Below are positions 43,903 through 52,901 of a stretch of 64,000 nucleotides of DNA, one piece after another. Location: the NCBI RefSeq assembly GCF_032302195.1, contig NZ_CP135275.1:930001-994000 (forward strand), written 5' to 3'. The stretch comes from Paenibacillus sp. MMS20-IR301 (GTDB lineage: Bacteria > Bacillota > Bacilli > Paenibacillales > Paenibacillaceae). The position numbers were made by a program, and so were the translations under genes. Every line of letters starts with the position of its first letter. Position 1 is the stretch's first letter. The notes beneath the pieces are model-generated. The model was given only the letters and a program-made list of their open reading frames with translations. It was not told where the DNA came from and did no database searches.

Positions 43903-43990
43903 CAGCAACCTGGCTGTCATGGTCCTATAAAGATATAGGACTGTAGATCCATGGCTTTGCGTCATTCCCTTTCGAAGAATTTTGCCTCTT
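43903..43990 (-). ncRNA. cyclic-di-GMP-I (GEMM) riboswitch
   Basis: On the minus strand the conserved class I core is complete: GAGGCAAAATTC, the GAAA tetraloop in TTCGAAAGGGAA, GACGCAAAGCC, then a variable stem with AGTCC...GGACC, and GACAGCCAGGTTGC closing P1. These are the tetraloop and ligand-pocket elements of the known cyclic-di-GMP-I aptamer. It leads the ThDP-CMD-STAS-KASIII cluster. Whether ligand turns the cluster on or off depends on the terminator pairing, which I have not modelled. Confidence 0.92.
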
Positions 43991-44028
43991 ATTCTGTTAG
44001 GAGTAATAGAAGAATAATTTTCCTTTAC

Positions 44029-44056
44029 AATATATTCCTCGCTCTCCTTTTGTCAA
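44029..44056 (-). promoter_or_regulatory. SigA promoter of the riboswitch-controlled cluster
   Basis: On the minus strand: perfect TTGACA, a 16-base spacer and TATATT, with the aptamer beginning about 39 bases downstream. The remaining 44057-44323 stretch is AT-rich and shows no gene. Confidence 0.65.
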
Positions 44057-44323
44057 TAAGCGCAGTTTATGGAACTCGAAATTTAGCGAATTTTCAGGGA
44101 TGAAAGCGGCTTGAAATGATAGTTTTCAAACCATTTGCATTATGTTTTCCGAAAATGTGGATGTGTAATAATATAAATTCAAAAAATCAAATGTATAGTA
44201 TTATAGAGGTTTTTATATATATATTTAATGAATAGTAAGTAAATAATACAAATTTACTTTTTATGGTTATGCAGAATCTTAACACTTTGTGAATATTACA
44301 GTAAATCTTTGCCTCGACATAAT

Positions 44324-44361
44324 AAAAAAGCCGTTTCCGCAGTTTGCAGCTGCGAAAACGG
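44324..44361 (-). terminator. terminator of the chemoreceptor gene
   Basis: On the minus strand CCGTTTTCGCAG pairs with CTGCGGAAACGG and is followed by CTTTTTTATT. Confidence 0.8.
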
Positions 44362-44377
44362 ACTCTCTGCGAATCTG

Positions 44378-45628
44378 TTAAAATTTGAAAATATGAATTG
44401 TTTTTTGCAGCTGGAAAACCGATTGGGTCATCTTCTCGGTCTCTTCAGCTACGGACTGCAGTGCATGGATTTGCTCGTTCATCGCTGCGGATACCTCTTC
44501 GGTACCTGCTGCCGTCTGCTGGGTGATCGCCGAAATATTCTCAATTGCTCCGGAAATTTTAAGCGCACTTTCGAGCATCAGGTCACTCTCGGCGGAGAAG
44601 GAGGCGATCTGCTCAGTTATGTACTGTACGCTGTGAACGATTTGGGAGAAGATATGTGCAGTTTCGGTAATCATCTCATTCTGTACTTGTACTACTTCTT
44701 CGTTGATGGCAATATTATCGATCGCCTGCTTGATATCAGCTTCTATGCTGCGGACCAGTCCGAATACCTCTTTGGTGGAGGCAGTGGATTCTTCCGCCAG
44801 CTTGCGGACCTCCTGGGCGACAACTGCGAATCCGCGGCCATGTTCGCCTGCACGCGCAGCTTCAATGGAAGCGTTCAATGAGAGCAGGTTCGTCTGCTCA
44901 GCAATTTCAGTAATGCTCTTGGCAATCATGGTAATGCCGCGGGCATTCTGCGAAAGGGCTTCGATTGTGTCTGCCACCTTTTGTGTAGCCTGAATATTCT
45001 TGCGCATGCCGTCTGCCTGGGTATCAACGGAGATTCGTCCTTGTTCAACCAGTTCAAGCGTATGTACAGAGCGTTTATTCATTTCTTTTGTAGAATTCGT
45101 ATAATTGGAGACCTTGGTTTCAATATCTTTGATGGACTCGGTCATTTCTGCAATATCTACCGAAATTTCGTTCGCGCCGAGGGCCAGTTCATTGGAAGAG
45201 GAGGCTACCTGGGCCATTACGATCTTCAGGTTCTGGTTCTTATCCTCTATCCCGCGGCTGGCATCCATAACCTGACGGGTGAGCTGTGAAGCATCAGTCA
45301 GAATCTTCTTCAGCTTGTCGATCATTGTGTTGAAGGAACGGCTGATATCGCCCATGGAGCCACTCTCGTCCGCCCGGCTGGTGAAGTCGCCTTTGGCAAT
45401 CGTATGCGTTACATTGGAGATATCCTCAAATGAAGATGTAAGCGTTCTCTCAATGAAGCGCGCGAGCGGGAAGGTTAGGGCAGCGAGTACCGCAATCAGA
45501 ATAAGGCCAATCACAACCTTGCCCATAATGATCAGCGTAATCAGCACGGGGACAGCGAATAAAGCGGCAACCAGGTAACATCCGGCAATAATTCTTTGTT
45601 TTAACGGCAGCTTGTTCATCCAGTCCAT
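44378..45628 (-). CDS. methyl-accepting chemotaxis protein
   Basis: A 416-residue chemoreceptor. The N-terminus has two adjacent helices (about 13-32 and 34-54) with almost no extracellular loop, then a HAMP domain (about 55-108), a coiled-coil signalling domain and the conserved hairpin [41 protein letters not shown] (core around [12 protein letters not shown]). Lacking a periplasmic sensor domain, it probably senses membrane or cytoplasmic signals. The ATG follows AGGGGGA by about 10 bases. It is transcribed in the same direction as the cyclic-di-GMP-controlled cluster but upstream of that promoter, with its own terminator. Confidence 0.93.
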   Translation of the reverse strand: MDWMNKLPLKQRIIAGCYLVAALFAVPVLITLIIMGKVVIGLILIAVLAALTFPLARFIERTLTSSFEDISNVTHTIAKGDFTSRADESGSMGDISRSFNTMIDKLKKILTDASQLTRQVMDASRGIEDKNQNLKIVMAQVASSSNELALGANEISVDIAEMTESIKDIETKVSNYTNSTKEMNKRSVHTLELVEQGRISVDTQADGMRKNIQATQKVADTIEALSQNARGITMIAKSITEIAEQTNLLSLNASIEAARAGEHGRGFAVVAQEVRKLAEESTASTKEVFGLVRSIEADIKQAIDNIAINEEVVQVQNEMITETAHIFSQIVHSVQYITEQIASFSAESDLMLESALKISGAIENISAITQQTAAGTEEVSAAMNEQIHALQSVAEETEKMTQSVFQLQKTIHIFKF

Positions 45629-45736
45629 AAAGTATAGTTCCCCCTAAAAATGATAATTGTGTATTGTCATATTATAGGGGATTAGAGCGCGATCGGTCTA
45701 TTGTAAGAACTGACATAAAACTTCTTTTTGCATTCG

Positions 45737-46711
45737 CTAAAAAGAGTGCGGTTGCGTATTGTTTTCGTACAGCAAAAGAGCTTCACGTAAACTGCACTCT
45801 ACGCTGCCGGCCAGCTCCGCCGGAGAAGCTACAATAATACCCGGACTTAACGACAGGATGATCCGGCAGGCTGACTCCGGCGTATTGAATTCAGCTTGCA
45901 CAACTATCCAGCCGGGGCGGGCATCCGGGGTCTGCTGCAGGATATTAACGTAACGCTCCTTCTGCAGGGCGTTCATGGCATTCTCCTTCACAAGCAGCTC
46001 TGCCGGATAGCGCGGGAGGGAGGATTTGAATGCCGTGGTTGAAGCCTCCCAATAGTCTGCCAGGTTGAAATTTGCCGGTCTGCGAAAAGTTTCTTCCATG
46101 ACTTCGGCACTATTAATCCGTGAAATACGATAGGTCCGCATGCCTTCTCCGGTCTCTGCGGCGACATACCACACTCCGCGTTTGACGACCAGCCCGAGCG
46201 GGCAGATCAGCCGCTCTGCGTACTCTTCTCCGCGCAAATAACCGATGCGCACTTTATGCTCCTCCCATACGGCTTCCTGCAGTGCCGTAAGACAGGGATA
46301 GGTTTCTCCGGACGGATGCCAGCCTGCACCGTCAATATGAATCCGCTCGTTTAGAACACTCAGCGGTGAAGCCGGCAGTCTGGCAGAGGCAGCCTGCAGC
46401 TTGCGGCTTGCGGAAGAGAACTCGGACTGGATTCCCAGCGCCTGGAGAATTGCAGGATCGGCCGGCAGGAGCAGTGCTGAGATCTCTTTGGGGGTCATTC
46501 CGGTCAGCGAGGTCCTGTAACCCTCGGCAAGCATCCAGCCTCCCTCGCGGCCGCGTTCGGCCAGCACAGGGATACCGGCGATGCCGAGCGCCTCCATGTC
46601 CCGGAAGATCGTCCTTTCCGAGACCTCGAGCGTCTCGGCGAGCTCCCTTGAGCTGATTTTACCGCGGTTTTGCAGCAGCAGCAGAATGGACAATAAACGG
46701 TCTGCCCGCAT
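45737..46711 (-). CDS. HTH (DeoR-like)-WYL transcriptional regulator
   Basis: A 324-residue YafY/PafC-type regulator. The N-terminal winged helix (about 1-58, MRADRLLSILLLLQNRGKIS then SSRELAETLEVSERTIFRDM) is followed by a WYL domain (about 135-225; GVWYVAAET and TYRISRI are the recognisable strands) and a C-terminal extension. WYL domains bind nucleotides or other small ligands and switch DNA binding. ATG 46711 follows AAGGAGG by 7 bases. It is divergent from the SDR gene at 46879, with a strong inverted repeat between them, and probably regulates it. Confidence 0.88.
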   Translation of the reverse strand: MRADRLLSILLLLQNRGKISSRELAETLEVSERTIFRDMEALGIAGIPVLAERGREGGWMLAEGYRTSLTGMTPKEISALLLPADPAILQALGIQSEFSSASRKLQAASARLPASPLSVLNERIHIDGAGWHPSGETYPCLTALQEAVWEEHKVRIGYLRGEEYAERLICPLGLVVKRGVWYVAAETGEGMRTYRISRINSAEVMEETFRRPANFNLADYWEASTTAFKSSLPRYPAELLVKENAMNALQKERYVNILQQTPDARPGWIVVQAEFNTPESACRIILSLSPGIIVASPAELAGSVECSLREALLLYENNTQPHSF

Positions 46712-46762
46712 AATAAGCCTCCTTATATGAAGAGATGGAATCACAACAATGAATATAACCAG

Positions 46763-46807
46763 TATAAGTCTTATATATGTCAGGAGCTGTCATATATAAG
46801 GCTTATA
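46763..46807. promoter_or_regulatory. large inverted repeat, likely WYL operator
   Basis: TATAAGTCTTATATATGTCA (46763-46782) and TGTCATATATAAGGCTTATA (46788-46807) are inverted copies, matching at 18 of 20 positions, separated by 5 bases. Each arm itself contains TATAAG/CTTATA. It lies midway between the divergent regulator and SDR genes, the expected place for an autoregulatory operator. Confidence 0.65.
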
Positions 46808-46878
46808 TTAATAAAGAGAACGGATTGGTGCAACATAGCTGATAGAATATGCAGCATTAGCTGAGAGGAGAGGTTATT

Positions 46879-47724
46879 ATGACAACGTTAAACGGGAAGA
46901 TAGCACTAGTAACAGGCGGGAGCAGGGGGGCGGGAAAGGGGATCGCGCTAGAGCTGGCTAAAGCAGGTGCCTATGTATATGTTACGGGAAGAAATGCCGG
47001 ATCTCTGCAAGATAGAGGACCAAGGACGCTTGAAGGTGTACTGGATGAAATTCATGAGGCCGGTGGTGCAGGCGCCGTTATCCGCTGTGATCATACGAAT
47101 GACGGGGAGACAGAGGCGGTAATCCGGCAGATTGCCGCAGAGAAGGGGCGCTTAGATATTCTGGTCAATAATGTATGGGGCGGCAATAGCCTTCCGATTG
47201 AGATAAAGCCGATGTGGGAGCTTCCGGCTGCCCATTGGGACAATATGTTTGATGCCGGAGTCCGGGCGCAGCTCATGACTAACTATTATGCCGTTCCGCT
47301 GATGCGCAGCGGGGGCTCCGGTGCAGGGAAGCTGATCATTCATACCACCTTCTGGGATGATTATAAATACGTAGGGAATTTCTATTATGATTTGTCTAAA
47401 AATGCGCTTGTACGCATGGCCTTCGGCCTTGCGGCTGAACTGGCGGAAGACGGCATCGCTGTAATTCCGCTATCACCCGGGTGGATGCGGACAGAGCTGG
47501 TGCTGGACAGCCTGAAGACAGATGAGGCACACTGGCGGGAGGTCGAAGAGCTGCAGGCCAGCGAATCTACAGCATATATCGGCCGCGCAGCCGTAGCACT
47601 GGCTGCTGATCCCGGGGTGCTGAAGCTGTCAGGCAAGCCGCAGCAGGTAGGCCGCCTGGCGGAGGAATACGGCTTCACGGATACTGACGGACGGCGGATT
47701 CCGGTCTTCAGGGTTCCAGAATAA
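46879..47724 (+). CDS. SDR family oxidoreductase (DHRS1-like)
   Basis: A 281-residue short-chain dehydrogenase/reductase. The cofactor motif is TGGSRGAGKGIA (about 13-24), the basic TGRN after the second strand favours NADP(H), and the structural motif is NNVWGG instead of NNAG. The catalytic Tyr/Lys are in YYDLSKNAL. NNVWGG and a FWDD strand are features I associate with the DHRS1-like group. The ATG follows GAGAGG. The substrate is unknown; control by the divergent WYL regulator suggests induction by a small ligand. Confidence 0.85.
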   Translation: MTTLNGKIALVTGGSRGAGKGIALELAKAGAYVYVTGRNAGSLQDRGPRTLEGVLDEIHEAGGAGAVIRCDHTNDGETEAVIRQIAAEKGRLDILVNNVWGGNSLPIEIKPMWELPAAHWDNMFDAGVRAQLMTNYYAVPLMRSGGSGAGKLIIHTTFWDDYKYVGNFYYDLSKNALVRMAFGLAAELAEDGIAVIPLSPGWMRTELVLDSLKTDEAHWREVEELQASESTAYIGRAAVALAADPGVLKLSGKPQQVGRLAEEYGFTDTDGRRIPVFRVPE

Positions 47725-47730
47725 TCAGCA

Positions 47731-47789
47731 AAAAAACACTCCTCCGGAATGGATGGCCTGAGCCATCCTTCCGGAAAGAGTGTTTTTTT
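47731..47789. terminator. bidirectional terminator between the SDR gene and serA
   Basis: AAAAAACACTC pairs with GAGTGTTTTTT, with TCCGGAA/TTCCGGA and GGATGG/CCATCC extending the stem inward. It serves both converging genes. Confidence 0.85.
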
Positions 47790-47794
47790 GGGTC

Positions 47795-49387
47795 CTACAG
47801 CAGAATGATTTCTTCTGCAGTGTTGATCTCAGGCAGTCCGGCCAGCTTAACCAGGACATCCTGCGGAACAGCCTTGTCAACGGTCAGCAGCATGATGGCG
47901 GCACCGCCGACAATTTTACGGCCAACCTGCATGGAGGCGATGTTGACGTCATTCTGTCCGAACAATGTGCCGACGAGACCGATAATACCCGGTTTATCGT
48001 TGTGCGAAATGACAACCTGATGGCCTTCCGGAGCGATGTCCACCGGGAATTTGTTGACCTGCACAATCCGTTCGCCATAGCCCTGCAGCAGTGTGCCGGC
48101 AACCAGGCGTTCTTCGTCATGCTCAGCCTTCAGAGTAACCGTGATCAGGTTGGTGAAGCCTTTGGTCTTGGAGGCCTTGGTCACTACCACGTTAACATCG
48201 CGCGTCTTGGCCAGGTGCATCGAGTTTACGATATTAACATCACCGGCAAAGTGACGGGAGAGAACCCCTTTGACAATATAGCGGGTTAATGGCTGAGTAT
48301 CCACATCAGAAAGATCTCCGGCGTATTCCACATGAATCTCGCGGATGGCCCCGTCGGTAATCTGGGTTGCGAAGCTGCCCAGCTTCTCGCCGAGTGTAAA
48401 GTATGGCTGCAGCTTGTTCATCACGCTCGGTGCGACCGGCGGGATGTTCACGGCATTGATGAAAGGCTCATTGCGCAGAATATGCAGCACCTGCTCCGAT
48501 ACGTCAATTGCCACATTCTCCTGTGCTTCCACGGTCGAAGCCCCCAGATGCGGAGTCACGATAATTTTCGGATGGGAGAGGAACGGATGATCAGCCTCCG
48601 GCGGCTCCTTCTCGAATACGTCGAAGGCAGCTCCGGCAACGATCCCGCTGTCAATGGCTTCAACCAGGGCCATTTCATCGATAACACCGCCGCGTGCACA
48701 GTTGACAATGCGCATACCTTTTTTCATAACCTCGAACTGCGGGCGGGAGATCATATGGCGGGTTTCCGGTGTCAGCGGTGTATGAACAGTAATGAAGTCT
48801 GCACCACGGACAATGTCATCCACCGAAGCAAGCTTCACTTCCAGCTTCTCTGCACGGTCTGCGGTCAGGAACGGGTCATAGGCCAGTATATCCATGCCGA
48901 AGGCTTTGGCTCGCTTAGCCACTTCACTGCCGATCCGGCCCATACCGAGCACGCCCAGTGTTTTGCCGCGCAGCTCAACGCCGAGGAAAGTCTTTTTGTC
49001 CCATACACCGGAGATGGTCTTGGCATAGGCTTGAGGAATATGACGGGCGAGTGCCATCATCATAGCGAAAGCATGTTCACAGGTAGTAATGGTATTGCCG
49101 TCCGGGGCGTTGATTACAACGACACCGCGCTGGGTGGCAGCTTCCAGCTTAATGTTGTCTACACCGACGCCAGCCCGGCCGATCACCTTGAGATTAGTAC
49201 CGGCTGCGATGATTTTCTCAGTTACAGTAGTCTGGCTGCGGACGAGCAAGCCGTCATATTCGCCAATGATTGCAATAAGCTCATCTTCATTTAGTCCTGT
49301 TTTCTTGTCCACAGTCACATCGCTTGCGTCCATCAATTGCTGAATCCCCAAATCACTGATCGGGTCCGATACTAATACTTTAAACAT
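47795..49387 (-). CDS. serA: D-3-phosphoglycerate dehydrogenase
   Basis: First committed step of serine synthesis: 3-phosphoglycerate to 3-phosphohydroxypyruvate with NAD. The 530-residue long form has a catalytic/NAD domain (about 1-315; GKTLGVLGMGRIGSEVAKRA with GxGxxG, NCARGGVIDE, and the Glu and His active-site residues in EPPEADHPF and TPHLGAST). An intervening domain (about 318-445) and a C-terminal ACT domain (about 455-530; HNDKPGIIGLVGTLFG) follow. The ACT domain often binds serine for feedback control. A T-box leader adds control by tRNA charging. Confidence 0.96.
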   Translation of the reverse strand: MFKVLVSDPISDLGIQQLMDASDVTVDKKTGLNEDELIAIIGEYDGLLVRSQTTVTEKIIAAGTNLKVIGRAGVGVDNIKLEAATQRGVVVINAPDGNTITTCEHAFAMMMALARHIPQAYAKTISGVWDKKTFLGVELRGKTLGVLGMGRIGSEVAKRAKAFGMDILAYDPFLTADRAEKLEVKLASVDDIVRGADFITVHTPLTPETRHMISRPQFEVMKKGMRIVNCARGGVIDEMALVEAIDSGIVAGAAFDVFEKEPPEADHPFLSHPKIIVTPHLGASTVEAQENVAIDVSEQVLHILRNEPFINAVNIPPVAPSVMNKLQPYFTLGEKLGSFATQITDGAIREIHVEYAGDLSDVDTQPLTRYIVKGVLSRHFAGDVNIVNSMHLAKTRDVNVVVTKASKTKGFTNLITVTLKAEHDEERLVAGTLLQGYGERIVQVNKFPVDIAPEGHQVVISHNDKPGIIGLVGTLFGQNDVNIASMQVGRKIVGGAAIMLLTVDKAVPQDVLVKLAGLPEINTAEEIILL

Positions 49388-49591
49388 GGTCTCTTGTCCT
49401 CCTTCAATTTAGAAAGCTAATATGCCAAGGATGCCCTGGGAGGGCAATCCGCAGTACCATAATCATCAGAAAAGGTGGCGCGCACGCTCGAATAACGGGG
49501 TAACGCGCTGTCGCATAAAAGAGACAGTGTGCAAAGAGCCGGCAACGGTGCACGACGGGCGGGCCGGGCAGCAATACAGAATCCGGGTAAC

Positions 49592-49845
49592 AAAAAAACT
49601 CCCAACCCCATACTACTGCCGTAGTAAGGGACGAGAGTTGTCGTGGTACCACCCTAATTCACTGTAGCAGTTAAACTACAGCCTCATTGGCCTGCAAAGG
49701 CCACACTGGTAACGGAGATGATCCGATTGTATCTACTCAAGGTTCAATACAATATCTCAGGAGCGCTAAAGAATTCTGTTCACCACCGGTTTGCACCAAC
49801 CACCGGCTCTCTGAAGATTTCCAGATCCTTTGTTCCATCATCGGT
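49592..49845 (-). ncRNA. T-box leader of serA
   Basis: On the minus strand the T-box sequence AGGGTGGTACCACG (rc of 49642-49655) is followed by a terminator. Its ACTC..CG.CCC and GGGGTTGGGAGT arms are followed by seven T (49592-49639). Stem I begins GATGATGG and closes with ATCATC, and contains the AGAGAGCCGGTGGTTGGTG distal loop region. An AGC triplet (rc of 49765-49767) on the 3' side of stem I is a candidate Ser specifier codon, fitting serA. Uncharged tRNA-Ser should allow read-through. Bases 49388-49591 are further leader without a gene. Confidence 0.9.
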
Positions 49846-49866
49846 TTTGCTTGATTAATTTTTCAT

Positions 49867-49896
49867 AATGTAACATGGTGATGCCAAGTGTGTCAA
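49867..49896 (-). promoter_or_regulatory. SigA promoter of the serA T-box transcript
   Basis: On the minus strand: perfect TTGACA, an 18-base spacer and TACATT. The predicted start falls about 15 bases before stem I of the T-box. Confidence 0.65.
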
Positions 49897-49962
49897 TAGG
49901 CTTCTTCAGCTTTGGGTCGTCTTGAAGTGGACCCGGTTTTTCGTTATGATGCATTAATGGTC

Positions 49963-50868
49963 TTATTCATAAAAGAAGGGAAGCTGCGGCATAATCTCCT
50001 TGCCGTAATACTGTTCCCGCCACTTGATGAAGTCCTGCTCCTGTACCGCACCGGTGGATATAAGCAGGGTGACCGATGACTGTACATCCTTAAGCTGCAG
50101 GGAGCTCGCAGTACCGGAGTAGATCATATCATCAATTTTGGCAGTGATATCCTGAGGATCGTAGCCGGCGTAGATTCCGCGGTTGAGCATCATATCTGCG
50201 ATGGAAGCGTTTTTCAGCAGCAGCGGCATTTTTTTCCATTGAATGAAAGACAGGGTCTTCAGCTCTCCGGCCTGCTCCGGAATGGACGAATTGGTCTTCG
50301 CCCCCCATTTAAGCATGGAATCATAAAAGTTCTTCTGGGCCAGCAGCCCGAACTTCACAGCGCTTGTAGTGAAATTATCGCTTCTCAGCAGCTTGGCCGC
50401 TTCCGCTCCGGAGGAGCCGGCAGAGACCTTGCCGGAAGCCTGCGAGAACAGGGTTAGGCTCTTTAATACGTTAAGCTGTGACTGATACAGCAGCGGTGAA
50501 TTGGTGAACAGGGAATCCTGCGTGACCTTGGCATACTGCTTATCCGCCAAAATGCCAAGATTCTTGAGTGTGGCCGCATTCTGGCGCGCATCCGTGCTGC
50601 GTGCGAGGCTGTCCACCTGATCATTCCAATTGCGCTTGAATTCCCGATAAGGCAAAAATACGTTATGATAGAACGTAACAAGATCCTGCTGCTGATAGGA
50701 GCCGGAGAACTCCTCTGTTAGATCCGGACCGGCCAGTTTGGCATACTTAGCTTCCGTTTTGTCTGCTCCAACCTTTACTCCCGTAAAAAACGAGGCGAAT
50801 GCGGATATTAGAAACAAGATAAAACCTAGTGTGTACAGCATTTGAGTGCGGGAGGTACGGCTGTTCAT
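49963..50868 (-). CDS. membrane-anchored protein of unknown function
   Basis: A 301-residue protein with one N-terminal hydrophobic helix (about 12-32, LGFILFLISAFASFFTGV) and a long, mostly helical soluble part predicted to face outside. It has no cysteines and no motif I recognise. YTLGFILFLI plus QQQDLVTFYHNVFLPY near residue 60-75 might help find relatives. ATG 50868 follows AAGGAGC. It is divergent from the CPBP protease gene at 50934. Confidence 0.6.
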   Translation of the reverse strand: MNSRTSRTQMLYTLGFILFLISAFASFFTGVKVGADKTEAKYAKLAGPDLTEEFSGSYQQQDLVTFYHNVFLPYREFKRNWNDQVDSLARSTDARQNAATLKNLGILADKQYAKVTQDSLFTNSPLLYQSQLNVLKSLTLFSQASGKVSAGSSGAEAAKLLRSDNFTTSAVKFGLLAQKNFYDSMLKWGAKTNSSIPEQAGELKTLSFIQWKKMPLLLKNASIADMMLNRGIYAGYDPQDITAKIDDMIYSGTASSLQLKDVQSSVTLLISTGAVQEQDFIKWREQYYGKEIMPQLPFFYE

Positions 50869-50933
50869 AGTTAGTGCTCCTTCGTATAGGGAAATTATCT
50901 TATGTAAAAACATTATAGAACAGGCAGGTTACA

Positions 50934-51527
50934 ATGAAAAAATTCAAATTCAGCGAGATCAAAATTAAAAAAGCCGATCCTCAGCAGCTGACCGACAAGC
51001 TGCTCTTAATCAATCTGTACATTACCCAGGGCCTTACACTCTTTATCGGTTTGATATGGATATTATTACAGAAAAGAAATCCCATTCACATATTAAATTT
51101 TCCAGAGAGCCTGAATTTCGTGTATTGGGGGCTCGGTCTTGCGGCAATTATGCTCATTGTTGATTTCCTTTTGACCCATATTGTTCCAGAGGACAGCATG
51201 GATGACGGAGGGATTAATGAGCTGCTGTTCGGGAACCGGCCGCTGTGGCATATCGTGGTTATCGCGGCAATTGTCGCAGTCTGCGAGGAGCTTCTTTTCC
51301 GGGGAGCGATACAGCACTCACTCGGGCCTTACTGGACAAGCATCCTTTTTGCTGTAATTCATGTGCGTTACCTGCGCCACTGGATTCCAACCGGCTGGGT
51401 GTTCCTCAGCAGCTACGGGCTCGGGTTTATTTATATCCATTCGGGCAGCCTCTGGGCACCTATCCTGTGCCACTTCGTGATAGACCTGTTCTCCGGTATG
51501 GTGATCCGTTACAGGAGGGCATCATGA
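50934..51527 (+). CDS. CPBP family intramembrane metalloprotease (YpbD-like)
   Basis: A 197-residue membrane protein of the CAAX-protease/bacteriocin-processing (Abi) family with about five helices. The metal and catalytic motifs are EELLFRG (Glu-Glu-x3-Arg, about 121-127), FAVIHV with His, and HFVIDL near the end. Family members cleave within or near membranes, and some modify or protect against peptides. Position before the ypbG-like phosphoesterase matches ypbD in B. subtilis. The next gene starts at its stop (ATGA). Confidence 0.88.
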   Translation: MKKFKFSEIKIKKADPQQLTDKLLLINLYITQGLTLFIGLIWILLQKRNPIHILNFPESLNFVYWGLGLAAIMLIVDFLLTHIVPEDSMDDGGINELLFGNRPLWHIVVIAAIVAVCEELLFRGAIQHSLGPYWTSILFAVIHVRYLRHWIPTGWVFLSSYGLGFIYIHSGSLWAPILCHFVIDLFSGMVIRYRRAS

Positions 51528-51898
51528 GCGAAGGATTAAGCCGGGTGAAATCCCGCAAGAAACAGTATAAAGGCGAAGACAACCCTCCTGTCAAAGGGAA
51601 AAGCGGAAAGCCGGTTCCGGCAGCAGTAACAGGCCAGCAGGAGACTCCGGCCGGGGAGCCGGGAACATTGTCCAGAAAGGCGCGCCAGACGCTGCAGCGG
51701 ACCTCCGGAAAGCCGAAAGGCAAGGCGGCGGCTAAAGAGGGTGAAGAAACGCCTTCGCGGGCACAGAGCTATCCTTCGGAACGAATCCGGTTCAGCAAGA
51801 TGTTTATTAATTCACTGATCATCATATTTGTGCTCTTATTGGCCTTTTTGCTGTGGTGGGGCATCATCGGGGCACCGCCGCTCAAAACGTTATGGTAA
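51524..51898 (+). CDS. small basic membrane protein of unknown function
   Basis: A 124-residue protein: a long, basic, Lys/Pro/Gly-rich, probably disordered cytoplasmic N-terminus (about 1-90) and one membrane helix near the C-terminus (about 95-115, INSLIIIFVLLLAFLLWWG). ACAGGAGGG precedes the ATG, which overlaps the protease stop by 4 bases. It lies where B. subtilis has ypbE, but I see no LysM domain, so no equivalence is claimed. Confidence 0.7.
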   Translation: MSEGLSRVKSRKKQYKGEDNPPVKGKSGKPVPAAVTGQQETPAGEPGTLSRKARQTLQRTSGKPKGKAAAKEGEETPSRAQSYPSERIRFSKMFINSLIIIFVLLLAFLLWWGIIGAPPLKTLW

Positions 51899-52728
51899 CG
51901 GCAGTACTGCTGGTTCTTCTGGGCCTGTGCGCCGGAGCTGCGGCAGTTATGGCGGTCCTTATGGTTGCCGGAGCGTTCCGCAGCCGCATTATTGCCGAGG
52001 AAATAGTACTGGCCGGCCTGCCCGGCGGGTTCGACGGCTACCGGATTCTCTTCATCACCGATATACACCGGCGCCGTCTTCCAGCTGCACTGCTGGAAGA
52101 GTACCGCGGAGAGCTGGATGCCGTCTTCCTGGGCGGCGATCTGACGGAGAAGGGGGTTCCCCTTAAGCGCCTGCGTAATAATCTGGCGCTTGCCGCATCC
52201 CTGGCCCCTGTTTATGCAGTTCATGGGAACCATGATTACCAGGCGGAGATCAGGCTTGTAGATCAGCTCATACGCAGCAGCGGAGCCAGGCTCCTTGTTG
52301 ATGAGAATGTGAAGCTTGAGTGCAGCGGGGCGGAAATTGTGCTTACAGGAGTGGATTTCCCGCGGACAGGCGGCAAGCGGGCTTATCATGCGCTTCCGCC
52401 GGTCACGGCCCGGGATGACGGAGCCTTCCGGATCATCCTTGTGCATGACCCGTTATGGCTGGCGCAGCAGAAGGAGGTGCCGGCTGATCTGATTCTGGCC
52501 GGTCACACCCATGGCGGGCAGGTAGTGCTTCCCTTTATAGCGAGCAGGCATGCCGATGAGTTCTACCGGCACTATAATGCCGGAATGTACGATTTACCTG
52601 CGTACGGAAATGATACATACCAGCCCAAGATGCTCATCAGCCGTGGCTTTGGCACTGCGCATCTGCCGCTGCGCTGGGGCAGTCCGGCAGAGATGCATCT
52701 GCTCACCCTGCGCTGCAGGCAGGAATAG
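51892..52728 (+). CDS. metallophosphoesterase (YpbG/YkuE type)
   Basis: A 278-residue calcineurin-like phosphoesterase with an N-terminal membrane helix (about 2-27). Metal motifs in order: FITDIHRR (D-x-H), GGDLTEKG (GDxxE-like), GNHDYQ (GNHD), and GHTHGGQV (GHxH). The substrate is unknown; relatives act on phosphodiesters or UDP-lipid precursors. ATG 51892 overlaps the previous gene by 7 bases; the ribosome site is poor, so translation is probably coupled. Order and type match B. subtilis ypbG near serA. Confidence 0.87.
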   Translation: MVTAVLLVLLGLCAGAAAVMAVLMVAGAFRSRIIAEEIVLAGLPGGFDGYRILFITDIHRRRLPAALLEEYRGELDAVFLGGDLTEKGVPLKRLRNNLALAASLAPVYAVHGNHDYQAEIRLVDQLIRSSGARLLVDENVKLECSGAEIVLTGVDFPRTGGKRAYHALPPVTARDDGAFRIILVHDPLWLAQQKEVPADLILAGHTHGGQVVLPFIASRHADEFYRHYNAGMYDLPAYGNDTYQPKMLISRGFGTAHLPLRWGSPAEMHLLTLRCRQE

Positions 52729-52740
52729 CCGGCAGAAATC

Positions 52741-52798
52741 AAAAATCGCTCTTGCGGATTGAAGGCGGATGCCTTCATTTCCACAAGGGCGATTTTTT
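52741..52798. terminator. bidirectional terminator
   Basis: AAAAATCGCTCTTG pairs with CAAGGGCGATTTTT, with inner GAAGGC/GCCTTC. It lies between convergent genes. Confidence 0.85.
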
Positions 52799-52901
52799 AA
52801 TAACATTTGATTGTCTGCGGTCATTTACCGGGGTCCCCGCAAAGTACCTGAGTTCGCTTCGAAGTAATCGCCTCACTTTGTGAGGGTATTTGTGGGGCTT
52901 A

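Noticed and set aside
48332-49294. A 320-codon open frame on the plus strand opposite serA
   Set aside because: SerA is fully supported by motifs and a T-box leader; the antisense frame is a shadow.
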